Positions 8,832 to 17,215 of a stretch of DNA of 64,000 nt are shown here, in pieces; positions within the stretch are counted from its first letter, which is position 1, and the number at the start of each line of letters is the position of its first letter. Both the position numbers and the translations under genes were made by a program. This stretch comes from DATJLY01 sp035604195 (lineage in GTDB: Bacteria; Pseudomonadota; Alphaproteobacteria; ATCC43930; CGMCC-115725). The notes beneath the pieces are model-generated. The model had not been told where the DNA came from. It ran no database searches and saw only the letters and a program-made list of their open reading frames with translations. The stretch lies in the NCBI GenBank assembly GCA_035604195.1, contig DATNIY010000097.1, forward strand, positions 14,281-78,280. The letters are read 5' to 3'.

Positions 8832-9635
8832 TTAACCCGCGCCCGCCGCGTCGTGGTGCTGCGCGCGATGCGAGACGTGCCAAGGGCAGACCAGGCGCTC
8901 AACGAGATCGACGATGTAGAACAGGACGGTGCCGAGAAAGCCCAAGAGGACGATCGCGGCGAAGACGCGGGTCGTCTGGAAGGCGCCTTGCGCCGACAGG
9001 ATGACATAGCCCAATCCCGCCTGCGAGGCGACGAACTCGCCGGCAATGGCGCCCACGAGCGCCAGCGAGATCGCCACCTTCATGCCGGCGAAGAGATAAG
9101 GCAGCGCATTGGGCAGGCGCAGCCACAGAAGCGTCTTGAGCGGCGTGCCGCGGAGCGAGCGGAAGAGATCGACGGCGTCCGGATCGACCGAGCGCAAGCC
9201 CAGGACGGTGTCGACGACGATCGAGAACAGCGCGATCAGGAACGATATCGCGATCTTCGATTGGAGCCCGGTGCCGAGCCAGATGATGAAGAGCGGCGCG
9301 AGCGCGATCTTCGGCACGCTGTTGAGCGCCACCAAGAGAGTGTAGAGCGTATTCTCGAGCAGGCGCGAATAGACGATGCCGATCGCTGCGAGACAGCCGA
9401 AAGCGACCGCGACGAGGAAGCCCAGAAGCGTCGCGCCGATGGTGTCGAGCGAATTGCCGAGATACCACAGCGGCGCGCTCAAGAGCTCGCGGAAGATCGC
9501 GATTGGTCCCGGCAGCAAATATTCGGGCGGCCGCAGGACGAAAACGCCAAATTGCCAGACGGCGAAAAACCCCGTGACGACCAGCACGATGTGAAAACTG
9601 CGGCGGGCGGCGGCGGCCGAATCAGTCGCGAGCAT
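8832..9635 (-). CDS. ABC transporter permease, SsuC/TauC/NitT type
   Basis: 267-aa inner-membrane permease with about six hydrophobic segments and the EAA-type loop around LFRSLRGTPLKTLLWLRLPNALPYL, which contacts the ATPase. The family moves nitrate, sulfonates, taurine, or aromatic and pyrimidine compounds. It overlaps the end of the ATPase gene by 14 bases, so the two are translationally coupled. No binding-protein gene adjoins the pair; the nearest family-compatible one is at 32944-33933. Confidence 0.9.
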   Translation of the reverse strand: MLATDSAAAARRSFHIVLVVTGFFAVWQFGVFVLRPPEYLLPGPIAIFRELLSAPLWYLGNSLDTIGATLLGFLVAVAFGCLAAIGIVYSRLLENTLYTLLVALNSVPKIALAPLFIIWLGTGLQSKIAISFLIALFSIVVDTVLGLRSVDPDAVDLFRSLRGTPLKTLLWLRLPNALPYLFAGMKVAISLALVGAIAGEFVASQAGLGYVILSAQGAFQTTRVFAAIVLLGFLGTVLFYIVDLVERLVCPWHVSHRAQHHDAAGAG

Positions 9636-10446
9636 GAGAGCCTCTCAATATGCCGAAGCCTTCGAAGACTTGGCGAATGCGGGATACGTAGTCGCTGAAG
9701 GCCGGGGTCTCGCGGATGGCGAGCGGCCGCGGCCGCGGCAGATCGACGGCGATCACGTCGACGACGCGCCCGGGCGAGCGCGACATGACGAAGATGCGGT
9801 CGGACAGGAAGACCGCTTCGGGAATGCTGTGCGTGACGAAGACCACCGTCTTGGCGTCCGCCATCCACACGCGCTGCAGCTCGAGATTAAGCTCGTCCCG
9901 CGTCATCGCATCGAGCGCGCCGAACGGCTCGTCCATCAGCAGCAGCGACGGGTTGAGCAGCAGCGCGCGACAGATCGCCACCCGCTGCCGCATGCCGCCT
10001 GAGAGCTCCCAGGGGTAGCGGTTCTCGAAGCCGCCGAGGCCGATGAGCTCCAGCAGCGCGTGCGCCTTCGGAACCCACGGCTCGACCGCAAGGCCCTTGA
10101 TCCGGCACGGCAGCAGGATGTTGCGAACGACCGTCAGCCAGTCGAGCAGCACGTCGCGCTGGAAGACGATGCCCATGTGCTCGGGCGGCCCGTCGACCGG
10201 GTTGTCGCTGATCGAGATGCTTCCGGCCGTGGTCCGCTCGAGCCCGGCGATGCAGCGTAGGAGCGTGCTCTTGCCGCAGCCCGACGGCCCGAGCAGGCTG
10301 ACGAATTCCGCAGCCCCGATCGACAGCGATACGTGTTTGAGCGCGGTCACGCCGCCGCCGCGCGTCATATAAATCTTTTCGAGCGCCTCGATGCGCAGGA
10401 AGTCCGCGGAGGCGGTCGCGGGATGCCGCGTCGGTGCCAGGGACAA
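9622..10446 (-). CDS. ABC transporter ATP-binding protein, SsuB/TauB type
   Basis: 274-aa nucleotide-binding subunit for the neighbouring permease. Walker A GPSGCGKST, Q-loop VFQRD, signature LSGGMRQR, Walker B LLLMDEPFGALD and the switch His in FVTHS are all intact. The start is a TTG at 10446, preferred because the first beta strand (FLRIEALEKIY) needs the N-terminal residues; there is no better ATG. It diverges from the cupin gene on the other strand. Confidence 0.92.
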   Translation of the reverse strand: MSLAPTRHPATASADFLRIEALEKIYMTRGGGVTALKHVSLSIGAAEFVSLLGPSGCGKSTLLRCIAGLERTTAGSISISDNPVDGPPEHMGIVFQRDVLLDWLTVVRNILLPCRIKGLAVEPWVPKAHALLELIGLGGFENRYPWELSGGMRQRVAICRALLLNPSLLLMDEPFGALDAMTRDELNLELQRVWMADAKTVVFVTHSIPEAVFLSDRIFVMSRSPGRVVDVIAVDLPRPRPLAIRETPAFSDYVSRIRQVFEGFGILRGSHARD

Positions 10447-10750
10447 GGCTCTGAGCTTGGGATGAAGCGTCGACGGCGAGATTGGCCCAGGACTGACCGG
10501 CTCGTCAATCTCAATTCCGCTTCTATTCCCGCAAGACGCAGCCGGAGTAGAGTGGCGGCAAGCGACAGACGCGATGCGCGCCGGCGCGGCGCCGCGCGCG
10601 GCTTTCCCACATCGATGACATGATCATTCTCTATTGCCGGGCGGGGGACGCGGCGGCGGCGCAGAGGACAACCGCGTTGACTGAATGGTCAGCGCGATGA
10701 TATCCAGACTGATCCCGGTTCTTCCCGATTGACCCGAGCGGAGAGACGCC
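10447..10750. other. Divergent intergenic region, ABC pair / cupin operon
   Basis: About 300 bases between divergent start codons. I find no convincing ORF or RNA. A small inverted repeat (CTGA-ATGG-TCAG, 10681-10692) lies 60 bases before the cupin start and could be part of an operator; GGAGAG precedes the cupin ATG. No regulator gene is adjacent. Confidence 0.4.
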
Positions 10751-11278
10751 ATGGGTATCGCCCGGCACGCCATGCCTCCCGAGGTTGCCAAGCTGTCGCT
10801 TGCGGAGATCGCCGACCGCTATGTCGGCCGCTTCCGCGACAAGACGCCCGACTGGGACGCCTTCGAGGACGCCAAGATCGACGGCTTTCGCCGGGCGCAG
10901 CACCGCTTCATCGGTGCCGGCGGATCGGGCAAGCATGACGACCCTACGGTCATCCCCGCGCGCGCCTTCACCCTCAGCATCATGTTCGTGCCGCCGGGCC
11001 AGGGAAACGCGCCGCACACGCATGAGGTCGAGGAAGTCTTCTTCGTGCTGCAGGGCTATCTTTCGGTCTTCGTCGAGGATGAGACCGGGCGGCGGGTGAC
11101 GCGCCGGCTGGGTCCCTGGGAATGCATCGCCTGCCCGCCCGGCGTCATCCACGGCTACCAGAACGACGGCCTCGAGCCGGTCTATTTCCAAGTGATGCTG
11201 GGGCGGGGCAAGCCCGAGACCATGGGCTACGCCGACGAGGCGCTCTATCAACGCCGCGACGCGCATCTCAAGGGTTGA
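10751..11278 (+). CDS. Cupin-domain protein
   Basis: 175-aa single-domain cupin. Motif 1 is HTHEVEE (H89, H91, E95) followed by G102. Motif 2 supplies H134 in PPGVIHGYQ. These are the usual 3-His/1-Glu metal site. Cupins in aromatic clusters act as dioxygenases, isomerases or sensors; the sequence does not discriminate. It is first in a rightward operon with the LigB-type dioxygenase and the dihydroxyphthalate-decarboxylase-like gene, spaced by about 40 and 30 bases. That favours a role in the same ring-degradation route. Confidence 0.85.
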   Translation: MGIARHAMPPEVAKLSLAEIADRYVGRFRDKTPDWDAFEDAKIDGFRRAQHRFIGAGGSGKHDDPTVIPARAFTLSIMFVPPGQGNAPHTHEVEEVFFVLQGYLSVFVEDETGRRVTRRLGPWECIACPPGVIHGYQNDGLEPVYFQVMLGRGKPETMGYADEALYQRRDAHLKG

Positions 11279-11317
11279 GGATCGCGCGGAGGCGTCGAGA
11301 ATGCGGCGGAGCGAGCG

Positions 11318-12379
11318 ATGAGCGGAATTCTCGGCGGCGCCTTGGTGCCGCACGCGCCGCAATTCTTCTCGCTGCCGGAGACCGAGGACAAGGCCACCGT
11401 CGCGCGCGTGCGCACGATCATGGGCGAGGTCGGACGCAAGCTCGCCGCGCTCAAGCCCGATGTCTGGATCATCATCGCCAACGATCACGCCAACCAGTTC
11501 CTCCTGCACCTCACGGCGCCCTTCGCCTTCCATCTCGGGCGCGAGGTCGGCGGCTCCTTCGTCGGCCGCGAGTTCCGCTACGATGTCGCAAGCGATGTCG
11601 CGATGCGCCTCCTGCAGCACATGCAGGCGGAAGGCTTCGATCCCGCCTTCAGCAATACGGCCGGCATCGATTACGCCTTCGGCATTCCCTTGACCTTCCT
11701 CGGCGTCGCCGCGCCGATCGTGCCGATCTATGTCAATTCCTATGTGCCGCCGCAGCCGCCGATGCTGCGCTGCTTCGCCTTCGGCGAGGCGCTGGCGCGC
11801 GGCGTCGCGGCTACCGGCATCGGCGCCGTCGTCATTGCCAGCGGCGGCATGTCGCATTTCCCCGGCACCAACCGCTATGCGCGGCCGGAGGTGGATTTCG
11901 ACCGCCGGCTCTTCGAGATCCTCAAGACCGGCAATTTGCGCGCGCTCCTGGGTCTCGAGGAGCGCGTCCTCGACGATCACGGCAATGTCGAGCTGCGCTC
12001 CTGGGCGATCGCGGCCGGCATGCTCGGCGAGCGCAAGCCCGATATCAGCGCCTTCGAGCCGAGCTGGCATCACACTTATGCGACGATGGCGTGGCATGAG
12101 CCCGCGCCGGCGCGCAGCGATCCGCTGCACTATCCGCCGATCCATCCCGAGCGCATCCGCCTGACCGAGTTGCTCTATCGCCTCGCCAACGATGACACGG
12201 AGCGCCGCCGCTATCTCGCGGACTCCGCGGGCTATGCGGCCTCGGCGGGCCTCGCCGAAGAGGAGCGGCAGGCGCTCGCCGGGCTCGATCAGACGCGGCT
12301 TCTCGCTCTCGGCATCCACCCGCTGGTGTTCTTCCTGGCGCAATTGCAGATCGAACGGCAGCGGGCACAACAGCGCTAG
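11318..12379 (+). CDS. Class III extradiol ring-cleavage dioxygenase, LigB domain fused to LigA-like domain
   Basis: 353-aa enzyme expected to open a catecholic or gallate-type ring between or next to hydroxyls. Residues 1-260 are a LigB fold: GGALVPHAPQF gives the first iron His (H12), NDHANQF and GGMSHFPG supply further active-site His, and GNVELRSW matches the C-terminal core. From about residue 270 (YPPIHPERIRLTELLYRL) to the end the sequence resembles the LigA (protocatechuate 4,5-dioxygenase alpha) domain, normally a separate chain. Such B-A fusions are known for gallate dioxygenases (DesB/GalA type), so a trihydroxybenzoate or protocatechuate-like substrate is the best guess. Confidence 0.85.
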   Translation: MSGILGGALVPHAPQFFSLPETEDKATVARVRTIMGEVGRKLAALKPDVWIIIANDHANQFLLHLTAPFAFHLGREVGGSFVGREFRYDVASDVAMRLLQHMQAEGFDPAFSNTAGIDYAFGIPLTFLGVAAPIVPIYVNSYVPPQPPMLRCFAFGEALARGVAATGIGAVVIASGGMSHFPGTNRYARPEVDFDRRLFEILKTGNLRALLGLEERVLDDHGNVELRSWAIAAGMLGERKPDISAFEPSWHHTYATMAWHEPAPARSDPLHYPPIHPERIRLTELLYRLANDDTERRRYLADSAGYAASAGLAEEERQALAGLDQTRLLALGIHPLVFFLAQLQIERQRAQQR

Positions 12380-12407
12380 GCGCCGCGCGCGACAGAAAGG
12401 AAGGATC

Positions 12408-13403
12408 ATGCCGGTTCAGATTCCCATCACCATCGCCTGTGGCGACTACGACCGCACCCGCGCGATCAAGGACGGGCGCGTCGCGGTCGAGGGCTGCGCC
12501 GTGACCTATCTGCCGCTCGAGCCGGAGGAGGTGTTCTTCCGCGCCTTCCGCTATCACGAATTCGATGTCTGCGAGCTGTCCTTCAGCAGCTATCTCCGCA
12601 TTACCGATGGCGGGCAGTCGCACTATATCGGCATTCCCGCCTTCGTCTCGCGCGTCTTCCGCCACTCCGGCATCTACATCCGCACCGACCGCGGCATCAA
12701 CACGCCGGCCGACCTCAAGGGCCGGCTCATTGGCCTGCCGGAATATCAGATCACCGCGGTGGTGTGGATGCGCGGCATCCTCCAGGACGAATATGGCGTC
12801 CGCCCGACCGATATGCGCTGGCGCTCGGGCGGGATCGAGGAGGCGGGCCGCGACGAGCGCACGCCGCTCGCGCCCATTCCGGGCCTCGATTTGCAGCCGA
12901 TCGCAGCCGACAAGACGCTGTCGGGCATGCTGGCAGCAGGCGAGCTCGATGCCGTCTTCAGCGCGCGTGCGCCGTCATGTTACCTGCGCGGCGCGCCCAA
13001 TGTCGGGCGGCTCTTCCCGGATTACCGCACCGTCGAGAAGGCCTATTACAAGAAGACCGCCATGTTTCCGATCATGCATCTGATCGGGCTGCGCAAGAGC
13101 CTGGCCGAGCAGCATCCCTGGCTGCCGACGAGCCTCTACAAGGCCTTCATCGAAGCGAAGGCCTATGCGATGCGCGAGGTGCGCGAAATCAATGCGTTGC
13201 CGGTGAGCTTGCCTTGGCTCGAGGCGGAGGCGCGCGAGACGGCGGCGCTGATGGGCGAGGATTTCTGGCGCTACGGCGTCGCCGAGAACCGCAAGGAGAT
13301 CGAGACGCTGGCGCGCTATGCGCACGAGCAGGGGCTGGTGAAGCAAAGGCTCGGCGTCGAGAGCCTCTTCGCCCGGCCGACGCTGGAGATCTCGAAGATC
13401 TAG
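12408..13403 (+). CDS. 4,5-dihydroxyphthalate decarboxylase-like protein
   Basis: 331-aa protein with a type II periplasmic-binding-protein fold but no signal peptide, as in 4,5-dihydroxyphthalate decarboxylase (Pht5/OphC). It starts PVQIPITIACGDYDRT and keeps the ABC-binding-protein-like layout with GLPEYQITAVVWMRG and LFARPTLE. GAAAGGAAGG precedes the ATG. In phthalate catabolism this family removes a ring carboxylate to give protocatechuate, which a LigAB-type dioxygenase then cleaves; the gene immediately upstream encodes such an enzyme. Substrate identity is inferred from family and neighbourhood only; related proteins act on other hydroxylated aromatic acids. Confidence 0.8.
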   Translation: MPVQIPITIACGDYDRTRAIKDGRVAVEGCAVTYLPLEPEEVFFRAFRYHEFDVCELSFSSYLRITDGGQSHYIGIPAFVSRVFRHSGIYIRTDRGINTPADLKGRLIGLPEYQITAVVWMRGILQDEYGVRPTDMRWRSGGIEEAGRDERTPLAPIPGLDLQPIAADKTLSGMLAAGELDAVFSARAPSCYLRGAPNVGRLFPDYRTVEKAYYKKTAMFPIMHLIGLRKSLAEQHPWLPTSLYKAFIEAKAYAMREVREINALPVSLPWLEAEARETAALMGEDFWRYGVAENRKEIETLARYAHEQGLVKQRLGVESLFARPTLEISKI

Positions 13404-13420
13404 CCCGCCCCGTGCGGCCG

Positions 13421-13795
13421 CTACGCCCGCTTCGAGGATTTGTCGAGGACGCTTTGCGGCGTGCTCGAGACAATCTCGGCATAGACCGGGACAAACTTGC
13501 CGCCCTCGATGAGGCCGACGAAGGCGGGCCTCAATTCCTCGGCGAGGAGCTTGCGGATCTTGGCATGCACTTCGATGTCCGACCATTCGCCGACGAGGTA
13601 GAAATGGTCGGGATCGCCGACGTCGCGGCACAGCACGCCGTCCTTCACCTGCGCCGGCGATTTGTGCATCGGATTGGCGTCGGAATAGTCGAAGTCGTCG
13701 AAGAGCTTGACGAATTCCTCGCCGGTGCCCGGCCGGACGCGGAAATCATAGATATGGAAGTAATTGCCCTTGGTCGCGAGCGGCACGAGCGCCAT
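13421..13795 (-). CDS. Small dimeric alpha/beta-barrel (ABM-like) protein
   Basis: 124-aa protein resembling antibiotic-biosynthesis-monooxygenase/heme-degrading-like ferredoxin folds: an N-terminal strand IYDFRVRPGTGEEFVKLF and a FYLVGEWSD strand are typical. Such proteins are cofactor-less quinol oxygenases, EthD-like accessory factors or simple binding proteins. The start is an ATG with AGGAGAG upstream; a much longer open frame continues upstream but is antisense to the oxygenase gene. It is convergent with the decarboxylase-like gene (17 bases apart) and divergent from the next Rieske operon. Confidence 0.75.
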   Translation of the reverse strand: MALVPLATKGNYFHIYDFRVRPGTGEEFVKLFDDFDYSDANPMHKSPAQVKDGVLCRDVGDPDHFYLVGEWSDIEVHAKIRKLLAEELRPAFVGLIEGGKFVPVYAEIVSSTPQSVLDKSSKRA

Positions 13796-13880
13796 CGAAC
13801 TCTCCTGAATCGAAGCCGCGAGGTTCGGGATCATACCCCGGCGCCGCCATGCTGCAAAGCGGCGACGCGGGCGATCGCCG

Positions 13881-13908
13881 GTTGTGTGCACGACGGGGCA
13901 GGATATAC
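13881..13908 (+). promoter_or_regulatory. Sigma70-like promoter of the second Rieske operon
   Basis: TTGTGT at 13881-13886, a 16-base spacer, then TATACT at 13903-13908. A transcript would begin near 13915, which argues for initiation at the ATG at 13934 (GGGGTG upstream) rather than the ATG at 13919. Confidence 0.5.
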
Positions 13909-13933
13909 TTGAGCGGGAATGCGGGGTGTCGCC

Positions 13934-15205
13934 ATGCCTGACAGCGCTCGAAACGAGCCGGCAAGTGAGCCATCGCCTCTCGGCTATATCTGGCCGGAGG
14001 AAGGGCTGAGCCGCATTCCCGACTGGGTCTATACCAGCGACGAAATCTACGCCCGCGAGATCGAGCGCATCTTCCACGGCCGCAGCTGGAACTATGTCGC
14101 GCTCGCAGCCGAGATCCCGCGCCCTGGCGATTTCAAGCGCTCCTTCGTCGGCCCCACGCCGGTCGTGGTCGCACGCGGCCAGGACGGCTCGATTCATGTC
14201 TTCGAGAACCGTTGCGCGCATCGCGGCGCCGAATTGTGCCGGCCCTATCGCGGCACGGCGAAGGAGTTCGTCTGCCCTTATCATCAGTGGACCTACGATC
14301 TCGCCGGCAATCTCATCGGCGTGCCGTTCCGCCGCGGCGTCAAGGGCCAGGGCGGCATGCCCTCCTCCTTCAAGCTCGCCGATCACGGCCTCGCGCAGCT
14401 TGCGGTCACGACCCGGAACGGCGTCGTCTTCGCCTCCTTCGCGCACGACATGGAGCCGCTCGAGGATTATTTGGGCCCGGAGATTCTCACCGACTTCGAT
14501 GCCACCTTCGACGGGCGCCCGCTCACGATTCTCGGCTATTACCGCAATACGGTTCCGGCCAATTGGAAGATGTATCACGAGAATCTGAAGGACCCCTATC
14601 ACGCGACCCTGCTCCACGCCTATCTCGTGACCTTCGGCCTGATGGTCGCCGGCAACAAATCGGCAATGATCGCCGATCGCACGGGCCGGCACGGCACGAT
14701 GGCCTCGGCCAAGGGCGAGGAGGGCGTCACCGTCGATCCCGCCAGCAAGGGCGAAATGCGCGCCTTCCACGAAAATCTGAAGCTCGCGGACCCCCGCATC
14801 CTCGATTATGTCAAGGAGTTCGACTCGCCCTGGTCCGTGACGATGCAGACGATCTGGCCGAATCTGATCGTCCAGCGCGAACTCAACACGCTCGGCACGC
14901 GCCAGATCGTGCCAAACGGGCCCAACGAGTTCACCATGATTTGGACGATGTTCGGTTACGAGGGCGACAGCGCGGAAATGGTGCGGCACCGGCTGCGCCA
15001 GGGCAACCTCATGGGCCCGGCGGGATTTCTCGGGCTCGAGGACAACGAGGCCTTGAAATTCGTTCAGGACGGCCTGCGCAAGTCGCGCGCCGGCGCGGCG
15101 GTCGTCGAACTCGGCGGCATCGCGGAGGGCAGCTCGAGCTCGCTCATCACCGAGGCGGCGATCCGCTCGCTCTATCGCTATTGGCGCGACGTGATCGGCG
15201 TCTGA
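13934..15205 (+). CDS. Rieske oxygenase alpha subunit, terephthalate/salicylate (TphA2/NagG/AndAc) type
   Basis: 423-aa oxygenase alpha subunit. Rieske ligands are C94-x-H96 (NRCAHRGAE) and C114-x2-H117 (CPYHQW); catalytic iron ligands lie in LKDPYHATLLH (D220, H223, H228). Segments WNYVALAAEIPRPGDF, GVKGQGGMPSSF, EDYLGPEI and GPAGFLGLEDNEA closely recall terephthalate 1,2-dioxygenase TphA2 and the salicylate/anthranilate oxygenases. That points to a benzoate-type substrate bearing an extra carboxyl, hydroxyl or amino group. The start at 13934 fits the upstream promoter and GGGG ribosome site. The beta subunit follows directly. No reductase or cis-diol dehydrogenase is adjacent. Confidence 0.9.
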   Translation: MPDSARNEPASEPSPLGYIWPEEGLSRIPDWVYTSDEIYAREIERIFHGRSWNYVALAAEIPRPGDFKRSFVGPTPVVVARGQDGSIHVFENRCAHRGAELCRPYRGTAKEFVCPYHQWTYDLAGNLIGVPFRRGVKGQGGMPSSFKLADHGLAQLAVTTRNGVVFASFAHDMEPLEDYLGPEILTDFDATFDGRPLTILGYYRNTVPANWKMYHENLKDPYHATLLHAYLVTFGLMVAGNKSAMIADRTGRHGTMASAKGEEGVTVDPASKGEMRAFHENLKLADPRILDYVKEFDSPWSVTMQTIWPNLIVQRELNTLGTRQIVPNGPNEFTMIWTMFGYEGDSAEMVRHRLRQGNLMGPAGFLGLEDNEALKFVQDGLRKSRAGAAVVELGGIAEGSSSSLITEAAIRSLYRYWRDVIGV

Positions 15206-15207
15206 CC

Positions 15208-15720
15208 ATGCTGGCCGGATTCGCGCGCAGCGCCGTCGATCCGCGTCTGGCGCGGGACCTTCGCCTCGAGATCGAAGAGTTCAACACCGAGTATTGCGCC
15301 GCACTCGACGAGAACCGCATCGCGGATTGGCCCGAGTTTTTTACGGAAGACGCGATCTATCGCATCACTGCCCGCGAGAACGCCGAGTCCGATCTGCCGG
15401 TGGGGCTGGTCTATTGCGAAGGCAAGGGCATGCTGCGCGATCGCGCGACCGCCATCGCCAAGACTGCGATGTTCGCGCCGCGCTACCTCCAGCATCACGT
15501 CGGCAATCTCCGCATTCTCGCGCTCGGCGCCGACGGGATCGTCTCGGCCCAGGCCAACTACCTGGTGCTGCAGACGCTGGTAGACGAGAGAACCACGCTG
15601 CATCAGGCCGGACGCTATTTCGACCGGTTCGCGCGCGAGGCGGGACGTCTCCTCTTGCGCGAGCGCCATTGCGTCTACGACACCTTGCTGCTCGACAATT
15701 CCCTGGTGATGCCGGTCTAG
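15208..15720 (+). CDS. Rieske oxygenase beta subunit, TphA3-like
   Basis: 170-aa NTF2-like small subunit beginning two bases after the alpha stop. EIEEFNTEYCAALDENRIADWPEFFTEDAIYRI and the YLQHHVGN stretch fit the TphA3/AndAd family. It would assemble with the upstream alpha subunit. It is the last gene of the short operon and converges with the PncC/CinA-type gene 13 bases away. Confidence 0.88.
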   Translation: MLAGFARSAVDPRLARDLRLEIEEFNTEYCAALDENRIADWPEFFTEDAIYRITARENAESDLPVGLVYCEGKGMLRDRATAIAKTAMFAPRYLQHHVGNLRILALGADGIVSAQANYLVLQTLVDERTTLHQAGRYFDRFAREAGRLLLRERHCVYDTLLLDNSLVMPV

Positions 15721-15733
15721 GCGCGCTGCGCGT

Positions 15734-16213
15734 TCATTCCAGACTTTGCGCCAACAGGTCGAGCGCCGCTGCGGCGAAGGCGCGCATGTTGGCGGGGCGG
15801 TCGGGGCTCCCGGTCTCTACCGTGCCGGCGCGCTCCGCGGCGCCGGCGACGGCGATGCAGCTGTGTCCGGGCGGATCGCCATAGCGATTGCCGGCGGGCC
15901 CCGCCGCCCCGGTCTCGGCGATCACCCAATCCGCGCCGAAGCGCTGACGCGTCGTGCGCGCCAACAGCAGCGCGTAGGCCTCGGTCGAGGGGCGCAGTCC
16001 CGCCAGCGCCGTCTCGTCCAGCGCCAACAGCGCGCGCCGCGCCGTCGCGGTATAGACGATGGCGCCGCCGAGGAAATAAGCGGACGCGCCGGGCACTGCG
16101 AGCAAGGCGGCTGAAATCAGTCCGCCGGTCGAGGATTCGGCGACGGCCATCCTCTCGCCGCGCCGCTTGAGGAGGAGCGCAATCCGTTCCGCGCGAGGCA
16201 GAAGACCCTGCAT
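15734..16213 (-). CDS. CinA C-terminal-domain protein, nicotinamide-nucleotide amidase (PncC) type
   Basis: 159-aa stand-alone CinA_C domain. Members deamidate nicotinamide mononucleotide to nicotinic acid mononucleotide in the pyridine nucleotide cycle. The family signature AESSTGGLISAALLAVPGAS (catalytic Ser region) and TGAAGP are clear, as is GGAIVYT. The length matches PncC and lacks the N-terminal MoCF domain of full CinA. The second Thr/Ser of the motif region reads normally. It is 36 bases downstream of the ferritin-like gene on the same strand. Confidence 0.88.
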   Translation of the reverse strand: MQGLLPRAERIALLLKRRGERMAVAESSTGGLISAALLAVPGASAYFLGGAIVYTATARRALLALDETALAGLRPSTEAYALLLARTTRQRFGADWVIAETGAAGPAGNRYGDPPGHSCIAVAGAAERAGTVETGSPDRPANMRAFAAAALDLLAQSLE

Positions 16214-16249
16214 GTCAGGCGAGCCCGCGTCGGGCCGATCGAAGGCGCG

Positions 16250-17068
16250 TCAGGCGGCCAATCCGGCGCGCTTGAAGTCGAAGGCGACCGGCTTCACCTC
16301 GCCGCGGTAGATAGCCTCGATCCGCGCCTGCGACAGCGGATAGCCGAATTGCGCGTTGCGCATGTGGATGCGCAGCTTCATCTGTTCGGCAACGAGAGTC
16401 TCGAGCAGGCGCCAATCGGCGTCGGCCAGCCCCTCGGTCTGGATGCCGGCGATCCCCGCGAGCATGTGGCCGAATTCGTCGTCATAGACTTTCGTGCAGG
16501 CCTCGGCGATCTTGTCGTCGACGCCGCCCTTGCCCTTGAGCGCTATGCCTTCGCTGAAGATTGAGCAATAGCCGCCCTCGGTGAACTTGCAGGCGCGCAT
16601 GCCGAGGGCGCCGTGCTCGTCCTGATGACGATGGCGCAGGGCGGAGAGCGCATCTTCCTCGGGCCAGCTCTCGAGCATTTCCGGGTTGAGGCGCGGCGTG
16701 CCCGCCGGCCGGATCGCGTCATAGGTATCGGCGAAGAAGCAATAATGCGAGAATTCCGCTTTAAGGCCCTCGAGCACATCCAAGATCTCGTAGCGGTCGA
16801 TCGTCACGTCGATCTCGGAGATCTCGGCGATCAGCTTCTGCATGATGCCGATGAAGATGCCCTTGCGGTCGTATTTGCTGACGCCGGTGCCCCAGAACTC
16901 CTTGAAGCACTGGCGGGAGAGCCAGCGCATGTCGGTCTCGACCGTCCGCTTGGGCGAAGCGAAATAGGTGCGGGCCACCTCGCCCTCGCCCGCCCAATAA
17001 GGCGCTGCAACCGAGATCAAATGCGTGAGTGCAGCGCCGGCCGCTTGAGTCGAGGCGGACTTTTCCAT
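16250..17068 (-). CDS. Ferritin-like (putative diiron carboxylate) protein
   Basis: 272-aa mostly helical protein that I do not recognise by name. Two E-x-x-H motifs, E105-F-S-H108 and E198-F-G-H201, about 90 residues apart, with extra acidic residues (E164, E151) between them, match the metal-ligand pattern of four-helix-bundle diiron proteins. No signal peptide is present. AGGAGG precedes the ATG strongly. It is divergent from the BisC-like molybdoenzyme gene across a 147-base spacer and shares a strand with the PncC-like gene. Possible roles include oxygenase, ferritin-like storage or an N-oxygenase. Fold assignment is inference from motifs only. Confidence 0.6.
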   Translation of the reverse strand: MEKSASTQAAGAALTHLISVAAPYWAGEGEVARTYFASPKRTVETDMRWLSRQCFKEFWGTGVSKYDRKGIFIGIMQKLIAEISEIDVTIDRYEILDVLEGLKAEFSHYCFFADTYDAIRPAGTPRLNPEMLESWPEEDALSALRHRHQDEHGALGMRACKFTEGGYCSIFSEGIALKGKGGVDDKIAEACTKVYDDEFGHMLAGIAGIQTEGLADADWRLLETLVAEQMKLRIHMRNAQFGYPLSQARIEAIYRGEVKPVAFDFKRAGLAA

Positions 17069-17215
17069 CGCTTGTTCCTCCTTTGGCGATTGCGCGAATT
17101 ATAGCACAGGGGCGAAGCGAGGTAAGAGCAGAGCGCGCCGACCGCGCCTCGGTCGCTCCCGGGTAGCGATCGTGCTAGGCTGTCACCAGCATCTGGAGAG
17201 TCTCCAGGAGGGCGC

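Noticed and set aside
12408..13403. Reading the decarboxylase-like gene as the missing binding protein for the SsuBC pair
   Set aside because: The fold is shared but there is no signal peptide, and the start with a good ribosome site encodes the cytosolic-type N-terminus of the dihydroxyphthalate decarboxylase family.
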